NCBI RefSeq assembly: GCF_001720485.1
Contig: NZ_CP017114.1
Span: 2,046,001 to 2,110,000, forward strand
Reading direction: 5' to 3'
Origin: Cobetia marina
Lineage (GTDB): Bacteria > Pseudomonadota > Gammaproteobacteria > Pseudomonadales > Halomonadaceae
Length of the DNA stretch: 64,000 nucleotides
In this document: positions 42,727-52,619 of the stretch, one piece after another
Layout of the letters: every line of letters begins with the position of its first letter
How positions within the stretch are numbered: position 1 is the first letter of the stretch
Position numbers and translations under genes: made by a program
Notes under the pieces: generated by a model
Seen by the model: only the letters and a program-made list of their open reading frames with translations
Database searches by the model: none
Told to the model about the DNA's origin: nothing

Positions 42727-44535
42727 ATGCGAAACAATCAGCCGGTGACTGCCAGGGAATATCCCATTGGCGAGCATGATTATCTGATTTCCAGAACGGA
42801 TCTTCAGGGGCGAATTACCTACGCCAACTCGGTGTTCATCGAGGTCAGTGGTTTCACGCGCGATGAGTTGATCGGCGCGCCGCACAATCTGGTGCGGCAC
42901 CCGCAAATGCCCGAGGCGGCCTTCGAGAATCTCTGGTCCACCCTGAAGAGTGGCAAGAACTGGCAGGGGCTGGTCAAGAACCGACGCAAGGATGGCGACT
43001 TCTATTGGGTGGATGCCTGCGTCACGCCGTTGATGGAAAACGGCGAGGTGATGGGGTTTGCCTCGGTACGGGTCAAGGCCAGCCGTGAGCAGATCGAGCG
43101 TGCCGAGCGTGTCTATCGGGCCATGGAGGCGGGTGAGGGTGGCTATCGCCTGTTGCGCGGACAGATCATCAGCACCGGTGTGTCGGGCATCTTCCGGCGA
43201 TTTGCACGGTGGCGACTGGCACGCCGTATCGCGTCACTGGTGTTGCTGCCGGTCGGGGCGAGCCTCGTGTTGGGCATTTCAGCGCTGGAACTGCTGGAAT
43301 CGAGTCATGTGCATTCCCAGACATTGGCGGCAGAGCTCAAAGGTCAGCTGGCCGGTGCAGCCGGGGGGCTGGAGAGAATACAGGCGCTGGAAGCCCGGCA
43401 GCATGCCCAGCAGACCCGGCTGCAACTCGCGCAGTGGTTGGTGGCTGGTGGGCTTGGCATCACCGTGCTGCTGACCTGCCTGCTGGGGGTTCATACCTAT
43501 CAGCGCCTGGTACGCCCTCTGAGACGCACGCTGGATTTCGCACGCCAGGTGGCGGCCGGCAACCTATCCCAATCGATGGTGCTGGAGGGCAGTGATGAGG
43601 TGGCACGGCTGGTCCAGTCACTGGACAGCATGCGCAAGTCGCTGGTGGGGATCGTCAGTGAGGTCAATGCCGGGATCAGTATCGTGCGACCGGCCGCGAC
43701 GGATATCAGCCACGGCAATCAGGATTTCTCGTCCCGCGTCGAACAGCAGGCCGCTTCGCTTGAGGAAACGGCTGCCAGCATGGAGCAGATGACCGGCACG
43801 GTCCGCCAGAACGCCGACAATGCCAGCCAGGCATCGCGTCTGGCCGACCAGACCACCCGTGCCTCCCGCGAGGGGGACGAGGCGATGCAGGCCGTGGTCG
43901 AACGCATGCAAGGCATCACCGCCACTTCGCGGCAGATGGCTGACATCATCAAGGTCATCGATTCGATCGCCTTCCAGACCAACCTGCTGGCACTCAATGC
44001 CTCGGTGGAAGCGGCGAGAGCCGGAGAACATGGGCGCGGATTCGCCGTCGTGGCCGGTGAGGTGCGCAACCTTGCCTCACGCAGTGCCGAGGCGGCTCGT
44101 CAGATCAAGTCGCTGATCGACACGACTCAACGCGAGATTCATGCAGGCGGCACCCGTGTCGATGAGGCACGTGCCACCATGGTGGACATCGTGGCGGGCA
44201 TTTCGCGCGTCAATGATCTGATCGCCGAAATCTCCGCGGCCTCGCGGGAACAATCCGGCGGGATCGAGCAGATCAACATGGCCATCAACGAGATGGAGCA
44301 GGCGACACAGCAGAACGCCCAGCGCGTTCAGAGCAGCGCCCATCTCGCGCAGGACCTGGAGGGCTCGGTGGCCGGGCTGTCGCATGCCGTCAACGTGTTT
44401 CGCTTCGGTGGCGAAGGGCCTGAGCGCGTGCCAGCGCGCTCGCCATCCGTGCCGACAGAGGCGGCCCGTGACAGCGTCCGGTCAGCTGACCCTGCGGGAC
44501 ATGATCAGGGCGGCGATCAGTGGAAAAGCTTCTAG
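42727..44535 (+). CDS. Aer-like methyl-accepting chemotaxis protein with PAS domain
   Basis: A 602-aa receptor. An N-terminal PAS domain (about 15-120: LISRTDLQGRITYANSVFIEVSG, HPQMPEAAFENLW, GLVKNRRKDGDFYWVDA) resembles the FAD-PAS of the redox receptor Aer. Two hydrophobic segments (about 165-185 and 238-258) flank a short outer loop, then HAMP and the coiled-coil signalling hairpin with the conserved tip (IDSIAFQTNLLALNASVEAARAGEHGRGFAVVA). Unlike E. coli Aer it ends in a WxxF-type pentapeptide (QWKSF) that usually docks CheR/CheB. Likely an oxygen or redox taxis sensor. Confidence 0.9.
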   Translation: MRNNQPVTAREYPIGEHDYLISRTDLQGRITYANSVFIEVSGFTRDELIGAPHNLVRHPQMPEAAFENLWSTLKSGKNWQGLVKNRRKDGDFYWVDACVTPLMENGEVMGFASVRVKASREQIERAERVYRAMEAGEGGYRLLRGQIISTGVSGIFRRFARWRLARRIASLVLLPVGASLVLGISALELLESSHVHSQTLAAELKGQLAGAAGGLERIQALEARQHAQQTRLQLAQWLVAGGLGITVLLTCLLGVHTYQRLVRPLRRTLDFARQVAAGNLSQSMVLEGSDEVARLVQSLDSMRKSLVGIVSEVNAGISIVRPAATDISHGNQDFSSRVEQQAASLEETAASMEQMTGTVRQNADNASQASRLADQTTRASREGDEAMQAVVERMQGITATSRQMADIIKVIDSIAFQTNLLALNASVEAARAGEHGRGFAVVAGEVRNLASRSAEAARQIKSLIDTTQREIHAGGTRVDEARATMVDIVAGISRVNDLIAEISAASREQSGGIEQINMAINEMEQATQQNAQRVQSSAHLAQDLEGSVAGLSHAVNVFRFGGEGPERVPARSPSVPTEAARDSVRSADPAGHDQGGDQWKSF

Positions 44536-45479
44536 GTTTCGCTCCCCACTCAGGCAAAGGTGTCTCCCGAATCCCTGCGCAGGAGGCTGGAGGGCTTGCG
44601 CGTGATCTGGAGATGACGGAAGACGATTTTGCCCGGATCGCGCGTCTGATCTATCAGCGAGCGGGCATCGTGCTGGCGCGTCACAAGCGCGAGATGGTCT
44701 ACAGCCGGCTGTCTCGCCGTCTGCGGCTGCATGGGCTCACCCGTTTCAGCGATTATCTGGCGATGCTGGAAGGCGGTCGCGCGTCCGGAGCCAAGGATGA
44801 ATGGCCAGCCTTCATCAACGCGCTGACGACCAATCTCACCGCCTTTTTCCGCGAGCCTCATCACTTCACCCTGCTGAGTCATTTCCTCGAGCAACGCCTG
44901 CAGGCGCGAGGGGGCAAGTTGCGCATCTGGTGTGCGGCGGCCTCCACGGGCGAAGAGCCCTATTCGATCGCGATGGTACTGCGTGAGGTGCTCGGCGCTG
45001 CGGCGGACCAGGTGGAGCTGATCGCCACGGATATCGACACCGATGCCCTCAACGAGGCCGAAGCCGGGGTCTATCCCCTCGAGCGCATCGCCAAGCTGGG
45101 GGATGAGCGCTGCAAGCGCTTCTTGCTGCGCGGCAGCGGTCGCCGAGAGGGGCTGGTCCGAGTCAAACCCGAGATTCGACGTCTGGTGCGTTATCGCCAG
45201 CTGAATCTGCTTGATGCTCAGTGGGGGCTGGGCAATGGATTTGACGCGATCTTCTGTCGCAACGTCATGATCTATTTCGACAAGGCGACGCAATCGCGCC
45301 TGCTGGATCGCTTTGCCTTGATGCTCAAGCCGGATGGACTGCTGTTCGCCGGCCATTCCGAGAACTTCTCCTGGCTCAATGACGCCTTCACGCTGCGCGG
45401 CCAGACCGTCTATACCCTGTCGGAACGCAAGCGTGCGGAGATCTTCACGCACGACGGAAAGCCCCTGTCCAGCGGCTGA
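44520..45479 (+). CDS. cheR: Chemotaxis protein methyltransferase CheR
   Basis: A 319-aa SAM-dependent methyltransferase that methylates receptor glutamates. The N-terminal helical domain (FARIARLIYQRAGIVLARHKREMVYSRLSRRLR) and the catalytic domain with RIWCAAASTGEEPYSIAMVL (SAM loop), ATDIDTDALNEAE and IFCRNVMIYFD are intact. The frame begins with GTG at 44520, overlapping the receptor gene by 16 bp; a start at the ATG 44613 would give the more usual 288 residues but has a ribosome-binding site only directly against it. Start uncertain. Confidence 0.92.
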   Translation: MEKLLGFAPHSGKGVSRIPAQEAGGLARDLEMTEDDFARIARLIYQRAGIVLARHKREMVYSRLSRRLRLHGLTRFSDYLAMLEGGRASGAKDEWPAFINALTTNLTAFFREPHHFTLLSHFLEQRLQARGGKLRIWCAAASTGEEPYSIAMVLREVLGAAADQVELIATDIDTDALNEAEAGVYPLERIAKLGDERCKRFLLRGSGRREGLVRVKPEIRRLVRYRQLNLLDAQWGLGNGFDAIFCRNVMIYFDKATQSRLLDRFALMLKPDGLLFAGHSENFSWLNDAFTLRGQTVYTLSERKRAEIFTHDGKPLSSG

Positions 45480-45639
45480 GAGCATGTCTCGGCATGCGTA
45501 GGTGGGCATCGGTCCACGATCGGCGTTGCCCGAGGGGCGCATGAGCATTCATCAACGATTCGTCATCATTGCCAGGCGTGGTTGTGCGAGGCGATTCACC
45601 ACCGCTGGCCTACTCGATAGACCGCCCGGGAGTCACAGG

Positions 45640-46947
45640 ATGTACAAGCGAACCTCATCATCGACCTCGCATGGCGCAATGTCCGGTCGCCATGAACTCG
45701 ACAGCGGCGATGCGGCGGCCGGCGCTCCGGTGGCCGGCACTCCGGCGGCCGGCGCCCTGGCGGACGGTTCCTTGAGCAGCGTGGTGCCGATTCGTGTGCT
45801 GTGTGTCGACGATTCCGCACTGATCCGCGAGCTGATGAGCGAGATCATCAATGCGCAGCCAGACATGGAGGTGATCGCCAGTGCGCCGGACCCGCTGGTG
45901 GCCAGAGACCTGATCAAGCGTCACGACCCGGATGTCCTGACCCTGGATGTGGAAATGCCGCGCATGGACGGTCTCGAGTTTCTGGAGCGCCTGATGCGCC
46001 TGCGGCCGATGCCGGTCGTGATGGTCTCGTCGCTGACCGAACGCGGTGGCGAAATCACCCTGCGTGCCCTGGAGCTCGGAGCCGTGGATTTCGTGTCCAA
46101 GCCGCGCCTGGGGATTCGGGGTGGCATGCTGGAATATGCCGATGTGATCGCCGACAAGATTCGTGCCGCAGCCCAGGCTCGGGTCCGCCCCATGACACCG
46201 TGCGCTGTTCGACAACCCGCTCGACAATCGTCAGCTTCGTCTGCTCGACAAGTGCCTGCGCCGATGGATGCCGCCCATGTCGCGCCCGCACAGGGCAGCC
46301 ACGCTCTCGACACCAGAGCGGCGCGCGCTCGTGGTGCGGGTCGTCCGCTGCTTTCAAGCGAGAAGCTGATCGTGCTGGGTGCCTCGACGGGCGGCACCGA
46401 GGCCATCCGTGCCGTGCTGGAACCGCTGCCCGCCGATGCACCGGCGGTTCTGATCACTCAGCACATGCCGCCGGGGTTCACGCGTTCCTTTGCCCAGCGC
46501 CTCGATGGCCTCTGCCGCATTGCCGTCAAGGAGGCGGAGCACGGAGAGCGCGTGCTGCCCGGGCATGCCTACATCGCCCCCGGTGATTCCCATATGACGC
46601 TCGCGCGCAGTGGCGCCAACTATGTGATCGCGCTGGATCAGCGTCCGCCGGTCAATCGTCATCGTCCTTCGGTGGACGTGCTGTTCGAGTCGGTGGCACG
46701 GGTAGCCGGACGCAATGCGCAGGGCGTGATACTCACGGGCATGGGCCGTGATGGCGCTCAAGGACTGCTGCTGATGCGTCAGGCAGGGGCACATACCCTC
46801 GCGCAGGATGAGCAGAGTTGCGTGGTCTACGGCATGCCTCGTGAGGCAGATGCGCTGGGTGCGGCGGAGGTGGTGCTGCCTCTGACGCGAATCAGTGCCC
46901 ACCTCCTGGCCCAGACCCAGCTTTCGGGGCGCTCGCAGCGTGTCTGA
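45640..46947 (+). CDS. cheB: Chemotaxis methylesterase/response regulator CheB
   Basis: A 435-aa CheB. After a 50-residue Ala/Gly/Pro-rich extension comes the receiver domain ([13 protein letters not shown], phospho-acceptor Asp103 in [12 protein letters not shown], Lys in VSKP), a long variable linker and the methylesterase domain with its catalytic triad: Ser in GASTGGTEA, His in [13 protein letters not shown], Asp in GMGRDGAQG. The start at 45640 has GGGAG 7 nt upstream; the open frame continues upstream to 45502 but that part looks non-coding. It removes methyl groups added by CheR. Confidence 0.94.
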   Translation: MYKRTSSSTSHGAMSGRHELDSGDAAAGAPVAGTPAAGALADGSLSSVVPIRVLCVDDSALIRELMSEIINAQPDMEVIASAPDPLVARDLIKRHDPDVLTLDVEMPRMDGLEFLERLMRLRPMPVVMVSSLTERGGEITLRALELGAVDFVSKPRLGIRGGMLEYADVIADKIRAAAQARVRPMTPCAVRQPARQSSASSARQVPAPMDAAHVAPAQGSHALDTRAARARGAGRPLLSSEKLIVLGASTGGTEAIRAVLEPLPADAPAVLITQHMPPGFTRSFAQRLDGLCRIAVKEAEHGERVLPGHAYIAPGDSHMTLARSGANYVIALDQRPPVNRHRPSVDVLFESVARVAGRNAQGVILTGMGRDGAQGLLLMRQAGAHTLAQDEQSCVVYGMPREADALGAAEVVLPLTRISAHLLAQTQLSGRSQRV

Positions 46948-46977
46948 GCCCGTCAGCGAATCCCCGGGGATTCACGG

Positions 46978-47004
46978 TAAAGTTTGCGCGCGCGGGGTCG
47001 ATAA
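46978..47004 (+). promoter_or_regulatory. Sigma-28 (FliA) promoter of cheYZ(-flhBAE)
   Basis: TAAA (46978-46981), 15 bp, GTCGATAA (46997-47004): perfect -35, one mismatch in the -10. The leader to cheY is about 130 nt. It would let cheYZ be transcribed apart from cheRB. Confidence 0.8.
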
Positions 47005-47141
47005 GTGACTGACAGGACGGCATTGGCAGCCTAGAGGGTGGTCGGGTCGCAAGGCTTGCGAGGCGGATGCACCCGGCGTCGTGACCCTTGGCGGGCGCCC
47101 CTTCACGTTCACTTGTTCACTTACAGAGAGTCTGACCACTG

Positions 47142-47531
47142 ATGGCTGACACATCCCTGCGTATTCTCGTCGTCGACGATTTTCCCACCATGCGTCGCAT
47201 CGTGCGCAATCTGCTCAAGGAGCTGGGGTTCACCAATGTAGAGGAAGCCGAAGATGGTCAGCAGGCGCTGGAAGCCTTGCGCCAGGGAAGCTATGGGCTG
47301 GTGATCTCGGATTGGAACATGCCGAATCTGGATGGCCTGCAGATGCTCAGGCAGATCCGCGCCAGTGAGGCATTGGCCAGCTTGCCCGTGCTGATGGTGA
47401 CGGCAGAAGCCAAGAAGGAAAACATCATCGCTGCCGCCCAGGCGGGGGCCAGTGGTTATGTGGTCAAGCCGTTCACGGCAGCGGTGCTGGAAGAGAAACT
47501 GGCCAAGGTCTTCGAGAAGCACGGCCTCTAG
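47142..47531 (+). CDS. cheY: Chemotaxis response regulator CheY
   Basis: A 129-aa single-domain receiver that switches motor rotation. Key residues fall at the E. coli positions: Asp12, Asp13, Asp57 ([12 protein letters not shown]), Thr87 (MVTAEA) and Lys109 (VVKPF). It is nearly collinear with enteric CheY. Next gene is cheZ, 46 bp downstream. Confidence 0.98.
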   Translation: MADTSLRILVVDDFPTMRRIVRNLLKELGFTNVEEAEDGQQALEALRQGSYGLVISDWNMPNLDGLQMLRQIRASEALASLPVLMVTAEAKKENIIAAAQAGASGYVVKPFTAAVLEEKLAKVFEKHGL

Positions 47532-47577
47532 ACGACTGTGCGGTCGTCGACTGATGGCCGCCGGCCAGGAGAAAGGC

Positions 47578-48279
47578 ATGAGCAATCCCGAACAGATGTC
47601 GGTATCCCCGGCCACGCAATCCGAGTTGCCGATGCAGCCCGCTGACAGTGATGGCACGCCGGAGACTGGTGAAGAGCTGATTCAGCGTATCGGACGTTTG
47701 ACCCGCATGTTGCGTGACAACATGCGGGAATTGGGTCTGGACCGTGAGATAGAACGTGCGGCGGAGGCCATCCCCGATGCACGGGATCGCCTCAATTACG
47801 TGGCCAGCACCACGGAAAAGGCCGCGGATCGTGCGCTGAACGCCTGCGAACGTGCCCAGCCACTGCAGGATGCCCTGGCGAGTCATGCCCAGGGGCTGAG
47901 CTCTCGCTGGGATGCCTGGTATGCGCAACCCGTGGCGCTGGATCAAGCGCGCGAGCTGGTGGTGGATACCCGCGCCTATCTGTCTGCGGTCCCCGAGCAG
48001 GCTGCGGCCACCAATGCGCAATTGCTCGAGATCATGATGGCTCAGGACTTTCAGGATCTGACCGGGCAGGTGATCAAGCGCATGATGGACGTGATTCAAC
48101 AGATCGAACAGCAGCTGCTGCAGCTGTTGATCGACAACTCTCCCGAGGCGCATGCCCGTACGGCACGCCTAGTCAGCGGGAGTTCGCTGTTGAACGGGCC
48201 TCAGGTGAAGGCAGGAGGACCCGATGTGGTCCAGGGGCAGGATGAAGTCGATGATCTGCTCGATAGCCTCGGCTTTTGA
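47578..48279 (+). CDS. cheZ: CheY phosphatase CheZ
   Basis: A 233-aa CheZ, which dephosphorylates CheY. It has the long helical hairpin, the catalytic signature [21 protein letters not shown] (about 153-173) that supplies Gln and Asp to the CheY site, and the C-terminal CheY-docking peptide [13 protein letters not shown]. The ATG at 47578 has AGGAG 6 nt upstream; the longer frame overlaps cheY and is spurious. Confidence 0.95.
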   Translation: MSNPEQMSVSPATQSELPMQPADSDGTPETGEELIQRIGRLTRMLRDNMRELGLDREIERAAEAIPDARDRLNYVASTTEKAADRALNACERAQPLQDALASHAQGLSSRWDAWYAQPVALDQARELVVDTRAYLSAVPEQAAATNAQLLEIMMAQDFQDLTGQVIKRMMDVIQQIEQQLLQLLIDNSPEAHARTARLVSGSSLLNGPQVKAGGPDVVQGQDEVDDLLDSLGF

Positions 48280-48407
48280 CGCAGCGAGTGACGACACGAG
48301 TCCGAGTCGATTTTCGGCGTTATTCCGCGCTTTGATCCTGACGTCGGGAGGCACAATGGCGGGCATGATTCCCGGGCATTGGTCGCCTGACGGCAGTGGA
48401 GCGGCAG

Positions 48408-49736
48408 GTGTCCGACGAGCAGAGCAGTGACGACAAGACGGAAGAGGCGACACCTCACCGTCTGCAGAAGGCCCGCGAGGAAGGGCAGGTGCCACGCTCG
48501 CGCGAGCTGGCGACCTTCCTGTTGCTGGGCGGTGGCGCCGGCGCGTTGTGGCTGTATGCCGGTGTGCTGGGCGATACCCTGGAGCGCATCCTGGGCCAGG
48601 CTTTCGGTTTCGATCGCACGCTGGCACTGGATAGTCGCGTCATGCTCGCCAATGCCTTGATGCTGGGGCAGGAGGCCTTGATCGCCCTGTTGCCGTTGTT
48701 TGCGTTGCTGGTCATGCTGGCGCTTGTCGGGCCTATTCTGCTGGGTGGCTGGATGTTCTCCACCAAGTCGCTGGCTCCCTCGCTTGGCAAACTCAATCCG
48801 ATCAAGGGCATCGGGCGGATGTTCTCGAGTCAGGCCCTGGCCGAACTGGCCAAGACGATTGCCAAGTCGCTGCTGGTCGGTGGGGTGGTGGTGCTGTATC
48901 TGCATGCGCAGCGCCAGGAGTTGATGGCCTTGATGCTGATGCCGCTGGACAACGCGTTGGCGGATGCCTTGACGCTCGTGGCGCGATGCACGGCGCTGGC
49001 GGTCGTGATGCTGATCGTGCCGACCCTGATGGACGTCCCCTATCAGCTATGGAGTCATGCCAAGAAGCTGCGCATGAGTCTCGAAGAGATCAAGCGTGAG
49101 CACAAGGAGACGGATGGCGACCCTCAGGTCAAGGCGCGCATTCGTCAGCAGCAGCAGGCAATGGCGCGGGCACGCATGATGACGGAGGTGCCGCGAGCGG
49201 ACGTCATCGTCACCAATCCGACCCATTTCGCGGTGGCGTTGGTCTATCGCGAGTCGGACATGCGCGCGCCACGCGTGGTGGCCAAGGGACGTGATCAGGT
49301 AGCGCTGCGCATTCGCGAGCTCGGGGAGGCGCATGCCGTGCCGGTCCTGAATGCTCCGCCATTGGCGCGTGCCCTGCATGTCCACGTCGAGCTCGAGCAG
49401 GAAATCCCCCTTGCCCTCTATCAGGTGATCGCCGAGGTGCTCGCCTGGGCCATGCGCTTGAAGCGCGCCCGAGACCACGGGGGGCTTCGGCCGCGTGATC
49501 CCGAGGGCCTCGAGGTGCCGCAGGACCTGCAGGTCCCGCCAGAGGCGCAAGCTCACACGAGGGGTGCTGAGGAATCCCCGAACGCTGACGCCGGTGGCAT
49601 CGACGCCGGTGGCATCGACGCCGGTGGCACCGATGCCGGCGAAGACGATTCCGTCAGCACGCCGCCAGCGACACCATCCTCTTCCAGGTCGCGCGATCCG
49701 CGTGCGTCTTCACCGCCAGACGAGCCGTTTGCATGA
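48408..49736 (+). CDS. flhB: Flagellar export apparatus switch protein FlhB
   Basis: A 442-aa FlhB: the N-terminal KTEEATPHRLQKAREEGQVPRSRE, four membrane helices and the cytoplasmic domain with the autocleavage site Asn270-Pro271-Thr-His (VTNPTHFAVALVYRE), required for the switch from rod/hook to filament export. The C terminus beyond about 365 is unusually long and disordered, including a Gly-Gly-Ile-Asp-Ala repeat coded by 15-bp tandem units. The GTG at 48408 has GGAG 6 nt upstream and is preferred over the GTG at 48396. Its TGA overlaps the flhA ATG. Confidence 0.94.
   Translation: MSDEQSSDDKTEEATPHRLQKAREEGQVPRSRELATFLLLGGGAGALWLYAGVLGDTLERILGQAFGFDRTLALDSRVMLANALMLGQEALIALLPLFALLVMLALVGPILLGGWMFSTKSLAPSLGKLNPIKGIGRMFSSQALAELAKTIAKSLLVGGVVVLYLHAQRQELMALMLMPLDNALADALTLVARCTALAVVMLIVPTLMDVPYQLWSHAKKLRMSLEEIKREHKETDGDPQVKARIRQQQQAMARARMMTEVPRADVIVTNPTHFAVALVYRESDMRAPRVVAKGRDQVALRIRELGEAHAVPVLNAPPLARALHVHVELEQEIPLALYQVIAEVLAWAMRLKRARDHGGLRPRDPEGLEVPQDLQVPPEAQAHTRGAEESPNADAGGIDAGGIDAGGTDAGEDDSVSTPPATPSSSRSRDPRASSPPDEPFA
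49587..49639 (+). repeat. 15-bp tandem repeat in the flhB 3' end
   Basis: Three full units (GACGCCGGTGGCATC, the third with one change) and half a fourth, in frame, encoding repeated Asp-Ala-Gly-Gly-Ile. In-frame slippage would vary the length of the FlhB tail. Confidence 0.9.
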
Positions 49737-51829
49737 ATGCTCTCTTGTCATTGCTGGATCGCATGGGTCTCGGCACGCCAGGTCAGATGAAGGTGCTGGC
49801 GGGGCCCATGCTGATCATGATGATCCTCTCGATGATGGTGCTGCCGCTGGCGCCCTTCATTCTGGATCTGCTGTTCACCTTCAACATCGCGCTGTCGATC
49901 ATGATCCTGATGGTCAGCATGTTCGCTCAGAAGCCGCTGGATTTCTCGGCATTTCCCGCCGTGCTGCTGTTCTCGACCCTGTTGCGGCTCTCGCTCAACG
50001 TGGCCTCGACACGCGTCGTGCTGCTTGAGGGACACAACGGCGGAGACGCTGCCGGCAAGGTCATCGAAGCCTTCGGACAGTTCCTGGTCGGCGGCAACTT
50101 TGCCGTGGGGCTGGTGGTGTTCTCGATTCTGGTGATCATCAACTTCATGGTCATCACCAAGGGCGCGGGGCGTATCGCCGAGGTCGGCGCGCGCTTCACG
50201 CTGGATGCGATGCCCGGCAAGCAGATGGCGATCGATGCCGATCTCAATGCCGGCCTCATCGGTGAGGACCAGGCGCGTGAGCGGCGTCGCGAAGTGGCCG
50301 AGGAATCCGACTTCTTCGGTTCGATGGACGGCGCGAGCAAGTTCGTGCGCGGTGATGCCGTGGCGGGGCTCGTGATCATGGTGGTCAACATCATCGGTGG
50401 CTTGATCATCGGTGTCGGCCAGCATGGGCTGAGCATGGATGAGGCAGCCCGCACTTACACGCTGCTGACCATCGGTGATGGTCTGGTGGCCCAGATTCCC
50501 TCGCTGGTGATCTCCACCGCGGCCGGGGTCATGGTCTCGCGGGTCAACACCAATGAGGATGTTGGCCAGCAGATGATCGGCCAGCTGTTCATGAGTTCTC
50601 AGGTACTGTGGCTGGCAGCCGGTGTGATGGGGCTGTTGGGGCTGGTTCCCGGCATGCCCAATCTGGTGTTCATCTTCTTCACCGTGATGCTGGGAGCGCT
50701 GGCCTGGTGGGCTGGGCGACGTGAACGCCAGGAAGGCGAGGCATCAGCGCAGGAGCAGGCGCCTGCGCCAGCCGCGGCGGTTCAGGAGGTCAGTGAGGCC
50801 AGCTGGGATGATGTGCGGCTGGTGGAGCCGCTGGCGATGGAAGTCGGCCATCGGCTGATCGCCATGGTGGATGTGCGCCAGGGCGGTGAGCTGCTGTCGC
50901 GCATCAAGGGAGTGCGTCGCAAGTACGCCCAGGATATCGGTTTCCTGCCGCCGGTGGTGCATATCCGCGACAACCTCGAACTTGGGCCGAATCACTATGT
51001 CATCAGCCTCAAGGGCGCCGAGGTCGGCCGGGGCGAGGCGTATCCGGGGCGTTGGCTGGCGATCAATCCCGGCAAGGTCTCGGGCAAGTTGCCGGGCGTG
51101 GCCACCACCGAGCCGGCCTTCGGGTTGGCTGCGGTCTGGATCGAGCCGGACACCCGAGAGCAGGCCCAGGTCTACGGCTATACCGTGGTGGATACCGCCA
51201 CGGTGATCACCACGCACCTCAATCATCTGATGTCACGCCATGCCTCGCAGCTGCTGGGCCGCAGTGAAGTCAGCAAGTTGCTGGAAAAGCTCGGGCCGCA
51301 GGACGGGGGGCTGGTGGAGGAAGTCGTGCCGGCGCTGGTCAGCCAGGGCACCTTGCAGCGCATTCTGCACACCCTGCTCGATGAGGAGGTGTCCATTCGC
51401 GATCTGCGCAGCATTCTGGAGGCACTGGCCGAGCACGCACCCCGCACCCAGGACCCGGCAGAGCTGACGGCCATGGTGCGGGTGGCGCTGGGACGTGCGA
51501 TTACCCAGTACTGGTTCGGCGCGGAACGTGTGCTGCGGGTGATCGGTCTCGAGGCTCAGCTGGAACAGGTGTTGATGCAGGCGCTGGGCAACGGCAACGC
51601 CCTGGAGCCCGGACTTGCCGATACGCTGATGCAACATGCCGAGAGTGCCGTGACGGCTCAGGATGCGCAGGGAGATCCCTGCGTGCTGGTGGTGGGGCAT
51701 TCCCTGCGCCCGCTGCTCTCGCGGTTCCTGCGTCGACGTTTCAAGCATCTGGCAGTGCTGTCTCAGGCGGAAATCCCCGACGACAGAGAGTTGCGCGTCA
51801 CGCGGATGATCGGCGGGCGTGCCGCCTGA
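49733..51829 (+). CDS. flhA: Flagellar export gate protein FlhA
   Basis: A 698-aa FlhA: an N-terminal eight-helix membrane part with the FHIPEP signature region (RLSLNVASTRVVL, then AGRIAEVGARFTLDAMPGKQMAIDADLNAG) and a C-terminal cytoplasmic domain (from about 345) that docks substrates and chaperones. It forms the export-gate ring. The ATG overlaps the flhB stop codon. Confidence 0.97.
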   Translation: MNALLSLLDRMGLGTPGQMKVLAGPMLIMMILSMMVLPLAPFILDLLFTFNIALSIMILMVSMFAQKPLDFSAFPAVLLFSTLLRLSLNVASTRVVLLEGHNGGDAAGKVIEAFGQFLVGGNFAVGLVVFSILVIINFMVITKGAGRIAEVGARFTLDAMPGKQMAIDADLNAGLIGEDQARERRREVAEESDFFGSMDGASKFVRGDAVAGLVIMVVNIIGGLIIGVGQHGLSMDEAARTYTLLTIGDGLVAQIPSLVISTAAGVMVSRVNTNEDVGQQMIGQLFMSSQVLWLAAGVMGLLGLVPGMPNLVFIFFTVMLGALAWWAGRRERQEGEASAQEQAPAPAAAVQEVSEASWDDVRLVEPLAMEVGHRLIAMVDVRQGGELLSRIKGVRRKYAQDIGFLPPVVHIRDNLELGPNHYVISLKGAEVGRGEAYPGRWLAINPGKVSGKLPGVATTEPAFGLAAVWIEPDTREQAQVYGYTVVDTATVITTHLNHLMSRHASQLLGRSEVSKLLEKLGPQDGGLVEEVVPALVSQGTLQRILHTLLDEEVSIRDLRSILEALAEHAPRTQDPAELTAMVRVALGRAITQYWFGAERVLRVIGLEAQLEQVLMQALGNGNALEPGLADTLMQHAESAVTAQDAQGDPCVLVVGHSLRPLLSRFLRRRFKHLAVLSQAEIPDDRELRVTRMIGGRAA

Positions 51830-51899
51830 AGGGAGTCAGGTGGGCGGCGCTCGTCCGCAAGGCCCCATCAATGAATGAGTCATCGTCAAGGAGTCAGAC

Positions 51900-52415
51900 G
51901 TGTTTCACCCTTTTTCTTTCCTGCTTCGCCCAGACACGGAATCGGCGACGTGGCGGCCGGGGCGGCCGGGCCGGCGGGTGCCGATGGTGATGGCCGCAGC
52001 GGCGCTGCTGGGGGCGTTCGGCGCTGTGCCACCGGTACAGGCGGGCAGTGCCGCCGTCATGATGAGCGTGGAGTCAGTGACCATTCGTGAGCGGGGCGAA
52101 TGGTATACCCGCAAGTTGGCTATTGGCCCTGCGGTACGTGATTCGGGGCTGATGGCGCCTGAAAGGACGCGTGTCGGGGCGATCCACTGGCGCTACCATC
52201 TGCCCTCGGCGCCCGGGGAATGGCAGGTCATGCTGTGTCAGGCATCGCATTGCGCGCTGCTGGACGCGCGACGTGGAAAACTGACATTGCCGGAGACCAT
52301 TCTCGCCACGGCGCCGTTCTCTCTGCGGGTCTACCGCAACGGTCGTGGAGTGCTGGCGCCCGCGGCGCAGCTGGAAGACATCCAGCTGGTGCTGGAGGTG
52401 GAGAGTCTGGGCTGA
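51900..52415 (+). CDS. flhE: Flagellar protein FlhE
   Basis: A 171-aa periplasmic FlhE-like protein. It has an Arg-rich start and hydrophobic leader (PMVMAAAALLGAFGAVPPVQA). The mature part has the family's paired cysteines (MLCQASHCALLDA) and a beta-rich layout (WRYHLPSAPGEWQVMLC, FSLRVYRNGRGVL). In Salmonella FlhE limits proton leak through the export gate. GTG start with AAGGAG 6 nt upstream. Its place after flhA is as in enterics. Confidence 0.85.
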   Translation: MFHPFSFLLRPDTESATWRPGRPGRRVPMVMAAAALLGAFGAVPPVQAGSAAVMMSVESVTIRERGEWYTRKLAIGPAVRDSGLMAPERTRVGAIHWRYHLPSAPGEWQVMLCQASHCALLDARRGKLTLPETILATAPFSLRVYRNGRGVLAPAAQLEDIQLVLEVESLG

Positions 52416-52491
52416 GCGTTCACGCCCTGCGCCCGTGCGTGGTAGCTACCCACGGCAGGCATCCGGCAGTCATGCAGGCGGTCAGAATTTC

Positions 52492-52522
52492 GGCCCGGTC
52501 ATTGACCGGGCCTTGTCGTTTT
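52492..52522 (+). terminator. Rho-independent terminator after flhE
   Basis: A 10-bp stem (GGCCCGGTCA with TGACCGGGCC) followed by TTGTCGTTTT, between convergent flhE and flgN. Confidence 0.82.
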
Positions 52523-52619
52523 CATGGGCGGTGAAAGCCGCAAGGACAGTGAGAACGGCAAGGAGGCAAGTGAGGGGCGTCGAGGGACTGCGTGACAAGG
52601 GAGGGCGCGACGCGGGAGC

